64,000 bases of DNA. Source: CAWUKT01 sp963923035 (GTDB lineage: Bacteria > Bacteroidota > Bacteroidia > J057 > JADKCL01). The DNA lies in NCBI GenBank assembly GCA_963923035.1, contig CAWUKT010000019.1:1-64000 (forward strand), given 5' to 3'. The translations under genes and the position numbers were made by a program. Below are positions 51,716 to 61,349 of the stretch, one piece after another (position 1 is the first letter of the stretch; each line of letters starts with the position of its first letter). A model generated the notes under the pieces. That model saw only the letters and a program-made list of their open reading frames with translations. It had not been told where the DNA came from and did not search any database.

Positions 51716-53011
51716 TTATTTGTCAGCTTCACCCATCACCGGATCGACCGATCCAATCAGGACCACGGTATCTCCCACCATGGCGCCTTCCATGAGTTTC
51801 TCGAGTCCTTGCAGGTTGCAGAAGGACGGCGAATTCATCTTGGCGCGGGCCGGGGAGCCGGTTCCGTCGGAGATCAGGTGAAAGCCCAATTCTCCTTTGG
51901 GAGCCTCGATGGCCTGGTAAACTTCAGCGCCATCGGGCGGGCAAACGCCCATGTCGGTCATCATGAAGTCGTGGATGAGGCCTTCCATGGAGTAGTAGAC
52001 TTCGTCTTTGGAGGGATAGGTCACCTTGGCGTCATCGGCCCGGATATCGCCCTTGGGGAGCTTCTTGAGGCACTGCTCAATGATGCGCACCGACTGTTCC
52101 ATTTCGTCCAGACGGACGTAGTAGCGGGCGAGGCAGTCGCCTTCGTCGCGGATCACGATGTCCCAATCGACCTCGTTGTACATGAGGTACGGTTCGAACT
52201 CGCGGATGTCGTAGGGAACGCCGGAGCCCCGGAGCACGGGACCGGTCACGCCGAGGGAAAGGGCATCTTCCTTGGACAGGATGCCGACGCCGTCTACCCG
52301 GCGGAGGAAGATGGCGTTTTTGGCGAGGAGCTTTTTCCAGCCTTTGTGTTCTTTTTTGAAGTTCTGGAGGAAGTTGTAGATGCCCTGGAGGGTATCGTCA
52401 TCCACGTCGAACTGAAGACCTCCGATGCGGCTGTGGGAGACGGTAAAGCGTACTCCGGCGAACTTGTCGAAGAGGTCGTAGATGTTTTCACGTTCGCGGA
52501 AGGTCCAGAGGAACATGGAGATGGCGCCAGCGTCCATGATCATCGTGCCCAACCAGAGGAGGTGGGCGGAGATGCGGGCCAGCTCGCAAGCGATGGTCCG
52601 CAGGTACTGGGCGCGCTCGGGCACTTCAATGCCGACGAGCTTCTCCACCGCCAGACACCAAGCAACGTTGGTGGAATACGGGGCGAGGTAGTCCATCCGG
52701 TCAGTATAGGGCATGAACTCCTGGTAGGTCTTGTGCTCGGCGATCTTTTCAACCCCGCGGTGGAGGTAGCCGAGGTCAAGCACACACTTCTGGATGAATT
52801 CTCCATCCAATTGGAGGGCGCAGCGAAGTACCCCGTGGGTAGCCGGATGCTGCGGGCCCAGGTTCAGGACCATTTCTGTGCCCAAAGGATCGTTCTCACC
52901 AATGTCCACGACCAAATCCTTACTCTCCAATCGGCGGTAGATCGCTTCCTGGTGCTTGGGAAAGAAAGTCGGGGTAACGCGGTCTTTGAGATCTATTTTC
53001 GTCTGACTCAT
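51716..53011 (-). CDS. nuoD: NADH-quinone oxidoreductase subunit D
   Basis: 431 residues from ATG 53011 (MSQTKIDLKDRVTPTFFPKH). Complex I 49-kDa signature: LNLGPQHPATHGVLRCALQL, YLHRGVEKIAEHKTYQEFMP, TDRMDYLAPYSTNVAWCLAV, and the C-terminal PEAPKGELGFHLISDGTG form (here IEAPKGELGF). Carries the quinone site with NuoB. No other nuo gene lies next to it in the window; on the minus side are a small membrane protein, and beyond the stop the terminator and glycogen genes. A TAACTTCG sequence upstream (one mismatch) may be its -7 box. Confidence 0.95.
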   Translation of the reverse strand: MSQTKIDLKDRVTPTFFPKHQEAIYRRLESKDLVVDIGENDPLGTEMVLNLGPQHPATHGVLRCALQLDGEFIQKCVLDLGYLHRGVEKIAEHKTYQEFMPYTDRMDYLAPYSTNVAWCLAVEKLVGIEVPERAQYLRTIACELARISAHLLWLGTMIMDAGAISMFLWTFRERENIYDLFDKFAGVRFTVSHSRIGGLQFDVDDDTLQGIYNFLQNFKKEHKGWKKLLAKNAIFLRRVDGVGILSKEDALSLGVTGPVLRGSGVPYDIREFEPYLMYNEVDWDIVIRDEGDCLARYYVRLDEMEQSVRIIEQCLKKLPKGDIRADDAKVTYPSKDEVYYSMEGLIHDFMMTDMGVCPPDGAEVYQAIEAPKGELGFHLISDGTGSPARAKMNSPSFCNLQGLEKLMEGAMVGDTVVLIGSVDPVMGEADK

Positions 53012-53140
53012 GAATACATCCTTAATTTGGTCCGAAGTTAACAAGAAAAACCCATGTGAAAAACCCTGATTCAACACATTTGGGGGTGGAAAAAGAGAAT
53101 TTTTGGGTGGGAGAGAAAGGGGCAGGGAAAAAGCATCTTC

Positions 53141-53707
53141 CTAATTGAGTGAAAATGATTGCTCCCGGTCTTCCACTTCCCCTTCCAGACGGTAATTCAG
53201 TTGAACCTTCCCGTCCTCCCGCCGGACTTTTACCGACTCCATATTTAACTGCCCCTCCGTCTCGAAAGTTCCCAATTCCTGCACAAAAATTCCCATTTGC
53301 TCTTCCTTGACCACATATTCACAGCACCGCGCCATCACGCCCTGAACCGGGGTTTCAATCACGATTCCGTCCTGTTGGAATTCGACTTCGTTGGGGAGCA
53401 GGGGAAACAGGATCAGGAAGAGAAAGAAAACGAAAACGCCTTTGAAAATGAGGGAAATCAGGCTTAAAGCAGCGGCAATACCGTAGAACATGAAATAATA
53501 GAAGGGCGGACGAATCGGGCGGAGATGGGCAAAACACAAAATGAGGCCACTGATCGCGACAAACAACTCCAAGCCCAATTCAATGGGAGTGGTCAGGCTG
53601 AAGCTCCAAATGGCGGTCACCCCAGCATTGATGATCGCCAATCCCAGGCCCACGAAATGGAGTTGGGTCAATGGCTTTCGGAAGCGTTGGAAGGAGGAAA
53701 GAATCAT
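53141..53707 (-). CDS. Membrane protein of unknown function
   Basis: 188 residues, with four hydrophobic segments in the first 105 residues (FVGLGLAIINAGVTAIWSFS, LELFVAISGLILCFAHLRPI, FYYFMFYGIAAALSLISLIF, KGVFVFFLFLILFPLLPNEV) and a soluble beta-rich tail (VEFQQDGIVIETPVQGVMAR, then a Cys pair RCCEYVV). No family is recognised. It lies just upstream of nuoD on the same strand, with a 129-base gap, but nothing ties it to complex I. Confidence 0.6.
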   Translation of the reverse strand: MILSSFQRFRKPLTQLHFVGLGLAIINAGVTAIWSFSLTTPIELGLELFVAISGLILCFAHLRPIRPPFYYFMFYGIAAALSLISLIFKGVFVFFLFLILFPLLPNEVEFQQDGIVIETPVQGVMARCCEYVVKEEQMGIFVQELGTFETEGQLNMESVKVRREDGKVQLNYRLEGEVEDREQSFSLN

Positions 53708-53912
53708 TGGAAAGGTTGTTTGGAGGCGAATGGTAGGAAAAGATACAAAAATCCTCGCTGAATATAGCTCCAGGACAATTTAACCGTAGATCATTTTCCC
53801 TGAGCCAATTCCAAAATACACCTTCAGGGGGTCTCTTTTCAGTTTATAAATCGGTAATTTTCTCTTGAAATCAGTAGTATCTAGCAGGAATTTTAATTGC
53901 CCTTTTTCACCC

Positions 53913-54320
53913 ATGCCCTCTCTATCCAAAGTCCTCCTCGTTGACGACGACGACACCGTCAACTTTTACAACCAGTATATATTCTCCCAATCCGGGTTGA
54001 CCGCCGCCATCGAAATCAAGGAAAATGGCAGCGAGGCCATCACCTATATCCAAAACTGCATCCAGTTGGACCAGCACGTGCCGGAGCTGATCTTATTGGA
54101 CATCAACATGCCCGTCATGAACGGGTTCGAGTTTCTGGACCGGTTTGAGATTTTCAATTACCACCAATCTCTCAACGTCAAAATCGTCCTCCTGACCACT
54201 TCTGACCATCCCTATGACCACCAGCAAGCGGACAAATACTCCTCCATTTCCCGGTACATAACCAAGCCCCTGACCAAGGAAAAATTGATTGGACTGGTGG
54301 ATGAACTGTTTTCGCAGTGA
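53913..54320 (+). CDS. Single-domain response regulator
   Basis: 135 residues from ATG 53913 (MPSLSKVLLVDDDDTVNFYN). Acidic pocket DDDD (11-14) and phospho-acceptor Asp63 in LILLDINMPVMNGFEFLDRF, Thr and Lys in VLLTTSD and RYITKPLTKEKL. No output domain, so it works by protein contact, as in phosphorelays. It is near, though not within, the kinase pair at 54725-58695. An upstream in-frame extension of 16 residues was not used. Confidence 0.9.
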   Translation: MPSLSKVLLVDDDDTVNFYNQYIFSQSGLTAAIEIKENGSEAITYIQNCIQLDQHVPELILLDINMPVMNGFEFLDRFEIFNYHQSLNVKIVLLTTSDHPYDHQQADKYSSISRYITKPLTKEKLIGLVDELFSQ

Positions 54321-54335
54321 AAAGGAAGATTCAGC

Positions 54336-54692
54336 TCATGACTTCGGCAGGTAAGCTCTTAAGTCCGCCGCATCCATGTCCGACCAAAAAAACAAGGTAT
54401 CGTCCGGCGGAGGCACCTGGACAGAAACAGGTTCCGAAGATCCCGGCGAATACCAGGAAGGCTTCAGGATTTCTCGGGCTCCCCAAAAATGCAAGGTCAC
54501 CTGGGTGAAGCTGTAATGCCCCTTGGTTCCAATCCATTCGTCGCTATTCGCAGGAAATCGATCCATCCCCTCATAATATGCCTCAACCGACACCTTCAGG
54601 CTCTGTTCCAAGGCCGTCCACAACCCTTCTTCCATCGCTTCGAGGAATTCCGGGCAAGCACTGGGCAATATTTCCGCTAAATCCTCATACAT
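54336..54692 (-). CDS. Small protein of unknown function
   Basis: 118 residues from ATG 54692 (MYEDLAEILPSACPEFLEAM). Acidic, helical at the N-terminus (EGLWTALEQSLKVSVEAYYE), then strands with KGHYSFTQVTLHFWG. No signal peptide and no known family. It has the look of a SMI1/KNR4-like or immunity protein but I would not assign it. It converges with the response regulator and lies 33 bases before the histidine-kinase stop on the same strand. Confidence 0.5.
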   Translation of the reverse strand: MYEDLAEILPSACPEFLEAMEEGLWTALEQSLKVSVEAYYEGMDRFPANSDEWIGTKGHYSFTQVTLHFWGAREILKPSWYSPGSSEPVSVQVPPPDDTLFFWSDMDAADLRAYLPKS

Positions 54693-54724
54693 GGGCCGTC
54701 AAATCAATCGCAGAATTTTCGTCC

Positions 54725-56731
54725 TCATTTCGCCGGGAGAAAAATCCTAAACTCCGTCCCCTCCCCCACCTTGCTGTCCACCTCGATCCGTCCGCCGTGT
54801 CCCTTCACAATCGTCTCGTGGGCCAAGCTCAATCCCAATCCTGTGCCTTCCTGGGGAGATTTGGTGGTGAAAAAGGGATCGAAAATCAGGGCCAAATTGT
54901 CGGGGGAAATGCCGCTTCCGGTATCCCGGATGCTGATCCGGATGTCACCGCCGACCGCGTGCACCTGCACGCGCACCTCGCCTCCCGCCGCCCCGCGGTC
55001 CTGGACCGCTTCAAAGGCATTGCTGAAGACGTTCAGCAAAGCCCGCCCCAGATCGGCGCGGGCGGCCGGAATCGCCGGCAATCCTTCCGCCCCCTCGAAT
55101 TGCATTCCGCATTCGAAGTCCGGCTTGCGGCTTTTCAGCCCGTGAAAGGCCATCTGGAGGTACTCCTCAGCCAGCTCGGATACCTGCACCGGGACCTTGT
55201 CCTGCTCGGCATTCCCTGCGTGCGCCAGCATGTCCTGCACGATGCGCGTCGCGCGCTGCCCGTGGGAGTGGATCTTGCCCGCGTTAGCACGGATATCGTC
55301 GAAGTACTCTTCCACGATCTCCGCATCCTGCCCTTCAAAGGGCTTGCCCTTGATCTCTTCCAGCTCCTCCCCCAATTCATCTACCATCCCCACCGACAAT
55401 TGGCTGAGGTTGTTGACGAAATTGAGGGGATTGCGGATTTCGTGGGCGATGCCAGCGGTGACCTGTCCCAGGGAGGCCAGCTTCTCCGACCGCACCAATT
55501 GGGTTTGGGTGCGTTGGAGGTCGGCGAGGGCCTGGGCGAGGCGCCGGTTCGCGCGTTTGCGCTGGATATTGGCGTAGACGAGGATGATCCCGAAAATGAC
55601 CATGAGGGCGAGGGCTCCCAGAACGGCATACATGCGGGTCTGCTGGAACTGAATCTCCTGCTCTTGCAGGGCGATTTTCGTCTCGTTCAACTCATTTTCC
55701 TGCGCCACCCGTTCATTCTCCAACCGCAATTTCTCCTGCTCGTATTTGTTCACAATACTCGCGAGGTCCCCACTGGCCGCCTCCCCCAACAGGCTGTCGC
55801 GGAGCACTTCCTTGAGCCGATTGTAGTCCAAAGCCTGGTCGAATTTCTCCTCCTTGGCCATCAATTCTCCCAAAATCCCGTACAGATCCATCGCTTCGGC
55901 CGCCGTCTCCGTTTCCCTCGCCAATGCCAATCCCTTTTCCGCATAATCAATCGCCACGGCCGTTTGCCCCTTTTCCATCTGCACCTGCGCCAAGCCCTTC
56001 AAAGTCGATGCCTGGGCCACTTTGTCGTCCAAACGTTCAAACAACAACAACGCTTTCCGGAATTGGTCCAGGGAGGAATTCAATTGGCCGGCGTCGCGGT
56101 GGATGCGGCCCAGCAAAAGGTGGCCGCGGGCCTGTAAAGCGCGGTTGCGGTAGCCATCGGTCAGTTCCAGGGCCAATTCGGCCTGCTTGCGGGCGGGTTT
56201 ATAGTCTTCTTCGATCCGCAGGAACTCGCCGTGGTCGAGGTGGACCTGGGTGGCCAGTTGGGGTTGGGAGGAGCGGGAAAATGCTTCGGTCGCCCGACCG
56301 AAATAGAGGCGGGCGGAGTCAGGTTCTCCCCGCCGAACGTATAACTGCGCCAACTGGGCCCAACTTCTCCCCTCTCCGATGGCATCTCCGAGGGCAATGA
56401 CCTTCTCCGCCGCGAGGCGGTTCAAGGCCTCGGCAGGTTGCCAATTCCCTCGAATCTCCTCCACCGCCGCCAGCAACAATTCCGCTTCCGCTTCTTCCCC
56501 CATCTTCTCCAATCGACGCGCCAATTCCCGGGCCTGGGTCGCCATCAGGTAGCTGGAATCGACCTTGACGTCCAGGTACGCCTCCCCCAACAGCAACATC
56601 GCTTCCAAGCGAGCTTCAGCTGTCAATGCGTCGTCCAACCGCTTTTGCAAGGCGGGGATTTGGGCGGACAGCGACAGAAAAATGCCCCCGCACAGGCTTC
56701 CCAAAAGGATATATCGGAACAATGCCTTCAT
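54725..56731 (-). CDS. Sensor histidine kinase with periplasmic TPR sensor
   Basis: 668 residues. Signal peptide at 1-23, then TPR repeats over residues 30-345 (GEPDSARLYFGRATEAFSRS, AGQLNSSLDQFRKALLLFER, KGQTAVAIDYAEKGLALARE). One membrane span at about 370-392 (MYAVLGALALMVIFGIILVY) follows a coiled coil. The kinase core: dimerisation box GIAHEIRNPLNFVNNLSQL, N-box NVFSNAFEAVQDR, and ATP-lid DTGSGISPDN and GTGLGLSLAHE. N-terminal outside, kinase inside. The ATG overlaps the end of the upstream hybrid gene by 4 bases. Confidence 0.9.
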   Translation of the reverse strand: MKALFRYILLGSLCGGIFLSLSAQIPALQKRLDDALTAEARLEAMLLLGEAYLDVKVDSSYLMATQARELARRLEKMGEEAEAELLLAAVEEIRGNWQPAEALNRLAAEKVIALGDAIGEGRSWAQLAQLYVRRGEPDSARLYFGRATEAFSRSSQPQLATQVHLDHGEFLRIEEDYKPARKQAELALELTDGYRNRALQARGHLLLGRIHRDAGQLNSSLDQFRKALLLFERLDDKVAQASTLKGLAQVQMEKGQTAVAIDYAEKGLALARETETAAEAMDLYGILGELMAKEEKFDQALDYNRLKEVLRDSLLGEAASGDLASIVNKYEQEKLRLENERVAQENELNETKIALQEQEIQFQQTRMYAVLGALALMVIFGIILVYANIQRKRANRRLAQALADLQRTQTQLVRSEKLASLGQVTAGIAHEIRNPLNFVNNLSQLSVGMVDELGEELEEIKGKPFEGQDAEIVEEYFDDIRANAGKIHSHGQRATRIVQDMLAHAGNAEQDKVPVQVSELAEEYLQMAFHGLKSRKPDFECGMQFEGAEGLPAIPAARADLGRALLNVFSNAFEAVQDRGAAGGEVRVQVHAVGGDIRISIRDTGSGISPDNLALIFDPFFTTKSPQEGTGLGLSLAHETIVKGHGGRIEVDSKVGEGTEFRIFLPAK

Positions 56732-58695
56732 GCAAAATTGGTTTCGAGGTACTCCCGCGGACTCTGGCCGTAGTGGGATTTAAAACAGTTGGTGAAGTAG
56801 GAAGAACTCCCAAAACCGGTCCGCAGGGCGATTTCGCGCATGGTCGCCGAGCGCGATTTCATCAGGTCCAATGCCTTTTCGAGCCGGTAGGTCCGGATCA
56901 ATTTGGCGGGGGGCGTGCCGGTCAGGGCCTTGACTTTGCGGGTGAGGTTCCTGCGACTCATCGCCATCTCGTCGGCGAGCCATTCCACTCCGAATTGTTC
57001 GTTTTCGATATTGGTTTCGATCAGGCTCCGGATACGGGCGAGGAATTGCTCGTCCATAGACAATTCCTTCGAAGGGGCCGGATGGAGGAGGAATTCCTCT
57101 TTGTAGCGTTCCCGGAGCTGGGACCTTTGTTGCAAGAGATTGCCGATTTGGGCGTGGAGCTCGGGGGCGTGGAATGGCTTGGCCAAATAAGCGTCGGCCC
57201 CGACCTGCAACCCTTCCACGCGGTCATCCGCGTGGGATTTGGCCGTCAACAAGATCACCGGGATATGATTCGTGGTGCGCTGCGATTTGATCTGACCGCA
57301 CAATTGAAAGCCATTCATCCCCGGCATCATCACGTCGGAGACGACGAGATCGGGCAGGTGCTCATCCACCAATGCCAGGGCAGCCCGGCCATCAGGAGCC
57401 GCCAGGACCTGGTATTTTTCCTCGAGAATACCTTCCACATAGGCCCGCATTTCTACATTGTCCTCGGCCAACACCACCAAAATCGGCTCCTCATTCCCCG
57501 ACTTTGGTTCTGTTTCCTCCCCTTCCTTTTCTCGTTCCACCACCGCTGCGACATGCTCTCCGGGCGGCTGCAAAGGCAGTACCACCCGGAATCGGGCTCC
57601 CTGGCCAGGAATGGACTCCACCCCAATTTCGCCTCCGTGCAGCTCCACAATCGTTTTCGTCAGCGCCAATCCTATCCCAGTTCCCTGGTAGGCGGAACCC
57701 TGCTCCGACCGGAAAAACCGGTCAAATACCTTCTCCTGGTCCGCGGGAGGAATCCCGGGCCCGGAATCCTGCACCTCCAATTGGATGCCTTCGTTCGTTT
57801 CGCTGAGGATCACAGCCACCCGCCCACCATTCGGCGTGAACTTGAGGGCATTGCTGAGGAGGTTGAGGAGGACGCGGCTGATCAAGCGGGGATCCGCGTG
57901 GAGCAAGGGCAAATGCTCGGGCCACTCGGTTCGCAGATCGATCTGCTTCTGATCCGCGAGCGTGCGAAAGGTCTCGGTCAATTGCTCCGTGGTCTCACGG
58001 AGGTCGAGTGGCTGGGGATATATTTTGAGGGCGCGGGCGTCGACCCGCGCAAAATCGAGGAGCTGGTTGACAAGGTCGAGCAAAAGCTGGCCATTGCGCT
58101 GAGCCTGGAGGAGTAAGCGGCGGTGGGCGTCGTTGCCGGCGAGGTCGAGGGCCTGGCCCAAGGGCCCCAGCAGGAGCGTGAGCGGCGTCCGAATCTCGTG
58201 GGTGATGTTGTCAAAAAACTCCTTCTGGATCTGGCGCAGGTATTCGCTTTCCTCCCTTTTTTGCTCCGACACCACCAATTTCGCTTCTGTCTCCTGCTGG
58301 TTCAGGATTTTCCCCACTTCCCCCAATGCCTTGTCCAGCACCTGGTCGAGGTCGGTCAGGTCAATGGGTTTGGTGATGAAGTCAAATGCCCCCTGGTTCA
58401 TGGCCGCGCGGATATTGTCCATGTCGCCGTAGGCGCTGATCACGAGGCTCACCAGGGCTTCCCGCTGCAATTCGCGGATCTCGCGGAGCAGGGCGAGGCC
58501 TCCCATGACGGGCATGTTGAGGTCGGTGAAAACGAGGTGGATTTCGGGCTCTTGCCGGAGGAGGTCGAGGGCCGCCTGGCCATTCAGGGCAAAATGAAAT
58601 TGGAGTTCACCGCGGCGGATGCGGCGGCGGTACTTTTGCTGGAAGATCAATTCTACATCCGGTTCGTCGTCAACGATTAGAATTTGCACGGCCAT
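56728..58695 (-). CDS. Hybrid REC-histidine kinase-REC-AraC regulator
   Basis: 655 residues without a membrane span. REC domain 1 at 1-125 with Asp58 in LVFTDLNMPVMGG. A coiled linker leads to the kinase core near 165 (FFDNITHEIRTPLTLLLG), N-box (LLNLLSNALKFTPNGGRV), G-boxes (DSGPGIPPADQEKV, GTGIGLALTKTIV). REC domain 2 near 425 with DVMMPGMNGFQL. C-terminal AraC HTH (WLADEMAMSRRNLTRKVKAL, REIALRTGFGSSSYFTNCFK, SPREYLETNFA). Signal input, phosphotransfer and gene control on one chain, like hybrid two-component systems in Bacteroidota, but cytoplasmic and with an N-terminal REC. Overlaps the TPR kinase by 4 bases. Confidence 0.9.
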   Translation of the reverse strand: MAVQILIVDDEPDVELIFQQKYRRRIRRGELQFHFALNGQAALDLLRQEPEIHLVFTDLNMPVMGGLALLREIRELQREALVSLVISAYGDMDNIRAAMNQGAFDFITKPIDLTDLDQVLDKALGEVGKILNQQETEAKLVVSEQKREESEYLRQIQKEFFDNITHEIRTPLTLLLGPLGQALDLAGNDAHRRLLLQAQRNGQLLLDLVNQLLDFARVDARALKIYPQPLDLRETTEQLTETFRTLADQKQIDLRTEWPEHLPLLHADPRLISRVLLNLLSNALKFTPNGGRVAVILSETNEGIQLEVQDSGPGIPPADQEKVFDRFFRSEQGSAYQGTGIGLALTKTIVELHGGEIGVESIPGQGARFRVVLPLQPPGEHVAAVVEREKEGEETEPKSGNEEPILVVLAEDNVEMRAYVEGILEEKYQVLAAPDGRAALALVDEHLPDLVVSDVMMPGMNGFQLCGQIKSQRTTNHIPVILLTAKSHADDRVEGLQVGADAYLAKPFHAPELHAQIGNLLQQRSQLRERYKEEFLLHPAPSKELSMDEQFLARIRSLIETNIENEQFGVEWLADEMAMSRRNLTRKVKALTGTPPAKLIRTYRLEKALDLMKSRSATMREIALRTGFGSSSYFTNCFKSHYGQSPREYLETNFA

Positions 58696-58825
58696 CCCCC
58701 AATTTACGAATTAATCGACAGGATGGCCTCTGCCAAATCCATGTTCCGGGATACTATTCTGGAGCAAGCGCATTTCGATGCGGGAAGCATTGAAGCGGAA
58801 CTTGCTGCCCGATTCCAACCAGCCC

Positions 58826-58860
58826 CAAAAACAGACAGGGCTGCCCTCACGGGCAGCCCT
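58826..58860 (-). terminator. Terminator after the OmpA/TSP3 gene
   Basis: 10-bp perfect stem AGGGCTGCCC/GGGCAGCCCT with a 4-base loop, followed on the minus strand by GTCTGTTTTT. The strongest minus-strand terminator in the window. Confidence 0.9.
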
Positions 58861-58886
58861 GCTGGTATTTATTCACTTAGAACCCG

Positions 58887-61304
58887 TCATTCAAAGACGA
58901 CTTCCATTTCTACGCGGCGGTTCTTCTGACGTCCCGCAGCGGTATTGTTCGGCGCAATCGGCTTGTCTTCACCGTACCACTCGACAATGAAGCGATCCTC
59001 AGCCACACCGCGGCTGTTGAGGTAATCCTTCACAGCGTTGGAGCGGTTCTTGGACAGGCGCATGTTGCTGGAAGCAGCACCGACGTTGTCGGTGTGACCT
59101 GCAATCCGCAGCTTCCAATCCGGCTTCTTGACGAGCAGGGAAGCGAGGGAGTCCAGGGACTCATAGGAAGTGGAACGGATGACCGATTTACCCGATTCGA
59201 ATTCGAGGTTGTCGAAGGCGGCCTGGAGGATTTCTTCTTCCTCTTCTTCCAGTTTCGGACAGCCATTGTTCTCGGGCAGACCAGGCGTATTCGGGCATTC
59301 GTCTACATTGTCGGTCACGCCGTCACCATCGAGGTCACCGTAGGGGCAGCCATTGTTCTCTTTCGGACCAGGCGTATCCGGGCAGCGGTCTTCCTTGTCG
59401 AAGATGCCATCCTTGTCGAGGTCACCGTAGGGGCAACCGAAGTTGTCGGTCGGACCAAACTCGTCTACACAACGGTCTTCGTTGTCGTAGAGGCCGTCAC
59501 CGTCCGTATCCGGGCAACCTTTATGCTCAACATCACCAGGCTTCTGCGGGCAGAGGTCTTCGCTGTCAATGATGCCATCGCCGTCGGCATCGGGGCAACC
59601 TTTGGTCGCCACCGGACCCGGCTCATCGGGACAGGCATCTTCCTTGTCAATGATGGTATCGCCATCACGGTCAGGACAGCCATTGTATTCCACCTTACCA
59701 GGATCATCGGGGCATTCGTCTTCGGAATCCTGAACGCCATCTTCATCGCGGTCGGGACAGCCATTGAAGAGCGGAATACCCGGGGTCTCGGGACAGCTGT
59801 CGCGTACATCCGGAATCTTATCCCCGTCGAGGTCAGGACAGCCATTGAATTCGGCGAGGCCGGGGGTGTCAGGACATTCGTCTTCTTTGTCCGGGATACC
59901 GTCTTCGTCGCGGTCCTTCGGCTTCCGACCGATGGTCAGGTTGATGCCGGTATGGACATGGGCATTGGTGACGCTGGCCGGCACGATCGGCGCCAGCACG
60001 TTGTCGGTGGCGAGGTACCACTGGACGGGACCTGCATTGACTGAGAACCCAAAGCCTGCATTCAGGAAGCTCCGATTCATGTAGGACCAGTTCGCGGACA
60101 ACTGAAGGACCTGGGTCACTTTCAGGTTATAAGAAGCGGTCAACGTGGGACGGAAAACGCCTTTGTACACTTCCCCGCTGAACAACAGACCTGCATCCAT
60201 ATTGTCGTTGATGAGGTAGTTGGCTCCGATGTAGAAACGGGGAATGGTGGGTGCGTTGAAGGCCTCCCGGGTGGTATCGGGGGTAAAGGTGTTTTCAATG
60301 GAATCCAAAATGGTTTGGCCCAGAGAATCCAGGTAGTCACCATTGACAGTTTCGAGGCTGTCGGGGAAGTCCAGGACATCGATGCCGCGGAATTCAAACG
60401 AAGCATTCTCGGAAGAGATATTCAGGGGATTGTTCTTCCAACGGATGAAGCCCAGGTCCACCAAGCTACCGGATACCCGGAGGGTAGAGTCGATGACTTC
60501 CCACTGAAAGCCCACATCCACGCCCAGGCCGTGGTTCCGACCAAAGAGGTAATCGGTCGCGGTCACCTGAGCGCCAGCCGCCGTATCGACACCAGCTACC
60601 TGGTTGTCGAATCCAGACAGGTTCTGACGGAAGTTGGAGTTGGCAGTGAGGCTATAATAGGTGCCATCGGTGGTGAGGCTCAGGTCAGAATTCTCGGTGC
60701 GGGAAGCCCAGGTACCGTTCAGGTACTTGAGGCGACCGCCGATCTTGAGCTTGCCGTCTTCGTCGATGTCACGGGTCCAGGAGAAACCCAGTTCCCGCCA
60801 GCTCTGCGCGTCGAGGCCCAATCCGGAGAAGTCCGCCGGGTTGTCGCCGCCGAGGTAACGGGGATCCCCGTTGCCGTACCAGGCGAGTCCCAGGAGGTCA
60901 CGCGGATAGGTAAAACGGACCATGGCCCGCTCCGTCGCGTTGAAGCTCAGGTAGTTCCGGTTGACCCGGATGCCGAAGGAAAGGTAATCCACAGCAAGGT
61001 TCCCCATGAAATAGTTCCGATTGGCAAGCTGGTCAATCATGTTGTCGGGGGTGAGGATCAACGAGTCCTGGCTGTTGAGCTGGACGAGGTCTTTGATCGT
61101 GAAGCCAGTATTGATGCCCTGGCCGTAGATCGAGGAGATACCGGGAAGTCCGATATTGATCTTGGTCTCCGGCGTCAGGGCCGGATTCTGGTACATGGAC
61201 TGGGGTGTCCATGTCATATTGTAAAGTGTCAGGTCGGTTTGTGCGAAGCCCATCGAAGAGATGAACATCAACGCGACCAGTAACCATTTATTCTTGAATT
61301 GCAT
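58887..61304 (-). CDS. DUF5723 barrel with thrombospondin type 3 repeats and OmpA C-terminal domain
   Basis: 805 residues from ATG 61304 (MQFKNKWLLVALMFISSMGF signal peptide). Residues 25-445 are a DUF5723-like outer-membrane barrel (QSMYQNPALTPETKINIGLP, NYLSFNATERAMVRFTYPRD). Residues 455-650 carry tandem Asp-rich Ca-binding TSP3 repeats, D.D.DGI.D..D.CP.TPG, about ten in all. The end (690-805) is an OmpA-like peptidoglycan-binding domain: FESGKSVIRSTSYESLDSLA and RIAGHTDNVGAASSNMRLSK. An outer-membrane-to-cell-wall anchor. Fills the operon downstream of the lipoprotein at 61350. Confidence 0.92.
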   Translation of the reverse strand: MQFKNKWLLVALMFISSMGFAQTDLTLYNMTWTPQSMYQNPALTPETKINIGLPGISSIYGQGINTGFTIKDLVQLNSQDSLILTPDNMIDQLANRNYFMGNLAVDYLSFGIRVNRNYLSFNATERAMVRFTYPRDLLGLAWYGNGDPRYLGGDNPADFSGLGLDAQSWRELGFSWTRDIDEDGKLKIGGRLKYLNGTWASRTENSDLSLTTDGTYYSLTANSNFRQNLSGFDNQVAGVDTAAGAQVTATDYLFGRNHGLGVDVGFQWEVIDSTLRVSGSLVDLGFIRWKNNPLNISSENASFEFRGIDVLDFPDSLETVNGDYLDSLGQTILDSIENTFTPDTTREAFNAPTIPRFYIGANYLINDNMDAGLLFSGEVYKGVFRPTLTASYNLKVTQVLQLSANWSYMNRSFLNAGFGFSVNAGPVQWYLATDNVLAPIVPASVTNAHVHTGINLTIGRKPKDRDEDGIPDKEDECPDTPGLAEFNGCPDLDGDKIPDVRDSCPETPGIPLFNGCPDRDEDGVQDSEDECPDDPGKVEYNGCPDRDGDTIIDKEDACPDEPGPVATKGCPDADGDGIIDSEDLCPQKPGDVEHKGCPDTDGDGLYDNEDRCVDEFGPTDNFGCPYGDLDKDGIFDKEDRCPDTPGPKENNGCPYGDLDGDGVTDNVDECPNTPGLPENNGCPKLEEEEEEILQAAFDNLEFESGKSVIRSTSYESLDSLASLLVKKPDWKLRIAGHTDNVGAASSNMRLSKNRSNAVKDYLNSRGVAEDRFIVEWYGEDKPIAPNNTAAGRQKNRRVEMEVVFE

Positions 61305-61349
61305 TCTTATTCGGTATTTACACATTCCCAATTACAAAAATTCCCTGTC

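Noticed and set aside
54578..56137. Long plus-strand frame of about 519 codons opposite the TPR kinase
   Set aside because: Shadow of a real histidine kinase gene; the encoded sequence has no domain.
58684..58929. 81-codon plus-strand frame between the hybrid kinase and OmpA genes
   Set aside because: It overlaps the strong terminator and the 3' end of the OmpA gene, and the composition is not coding.
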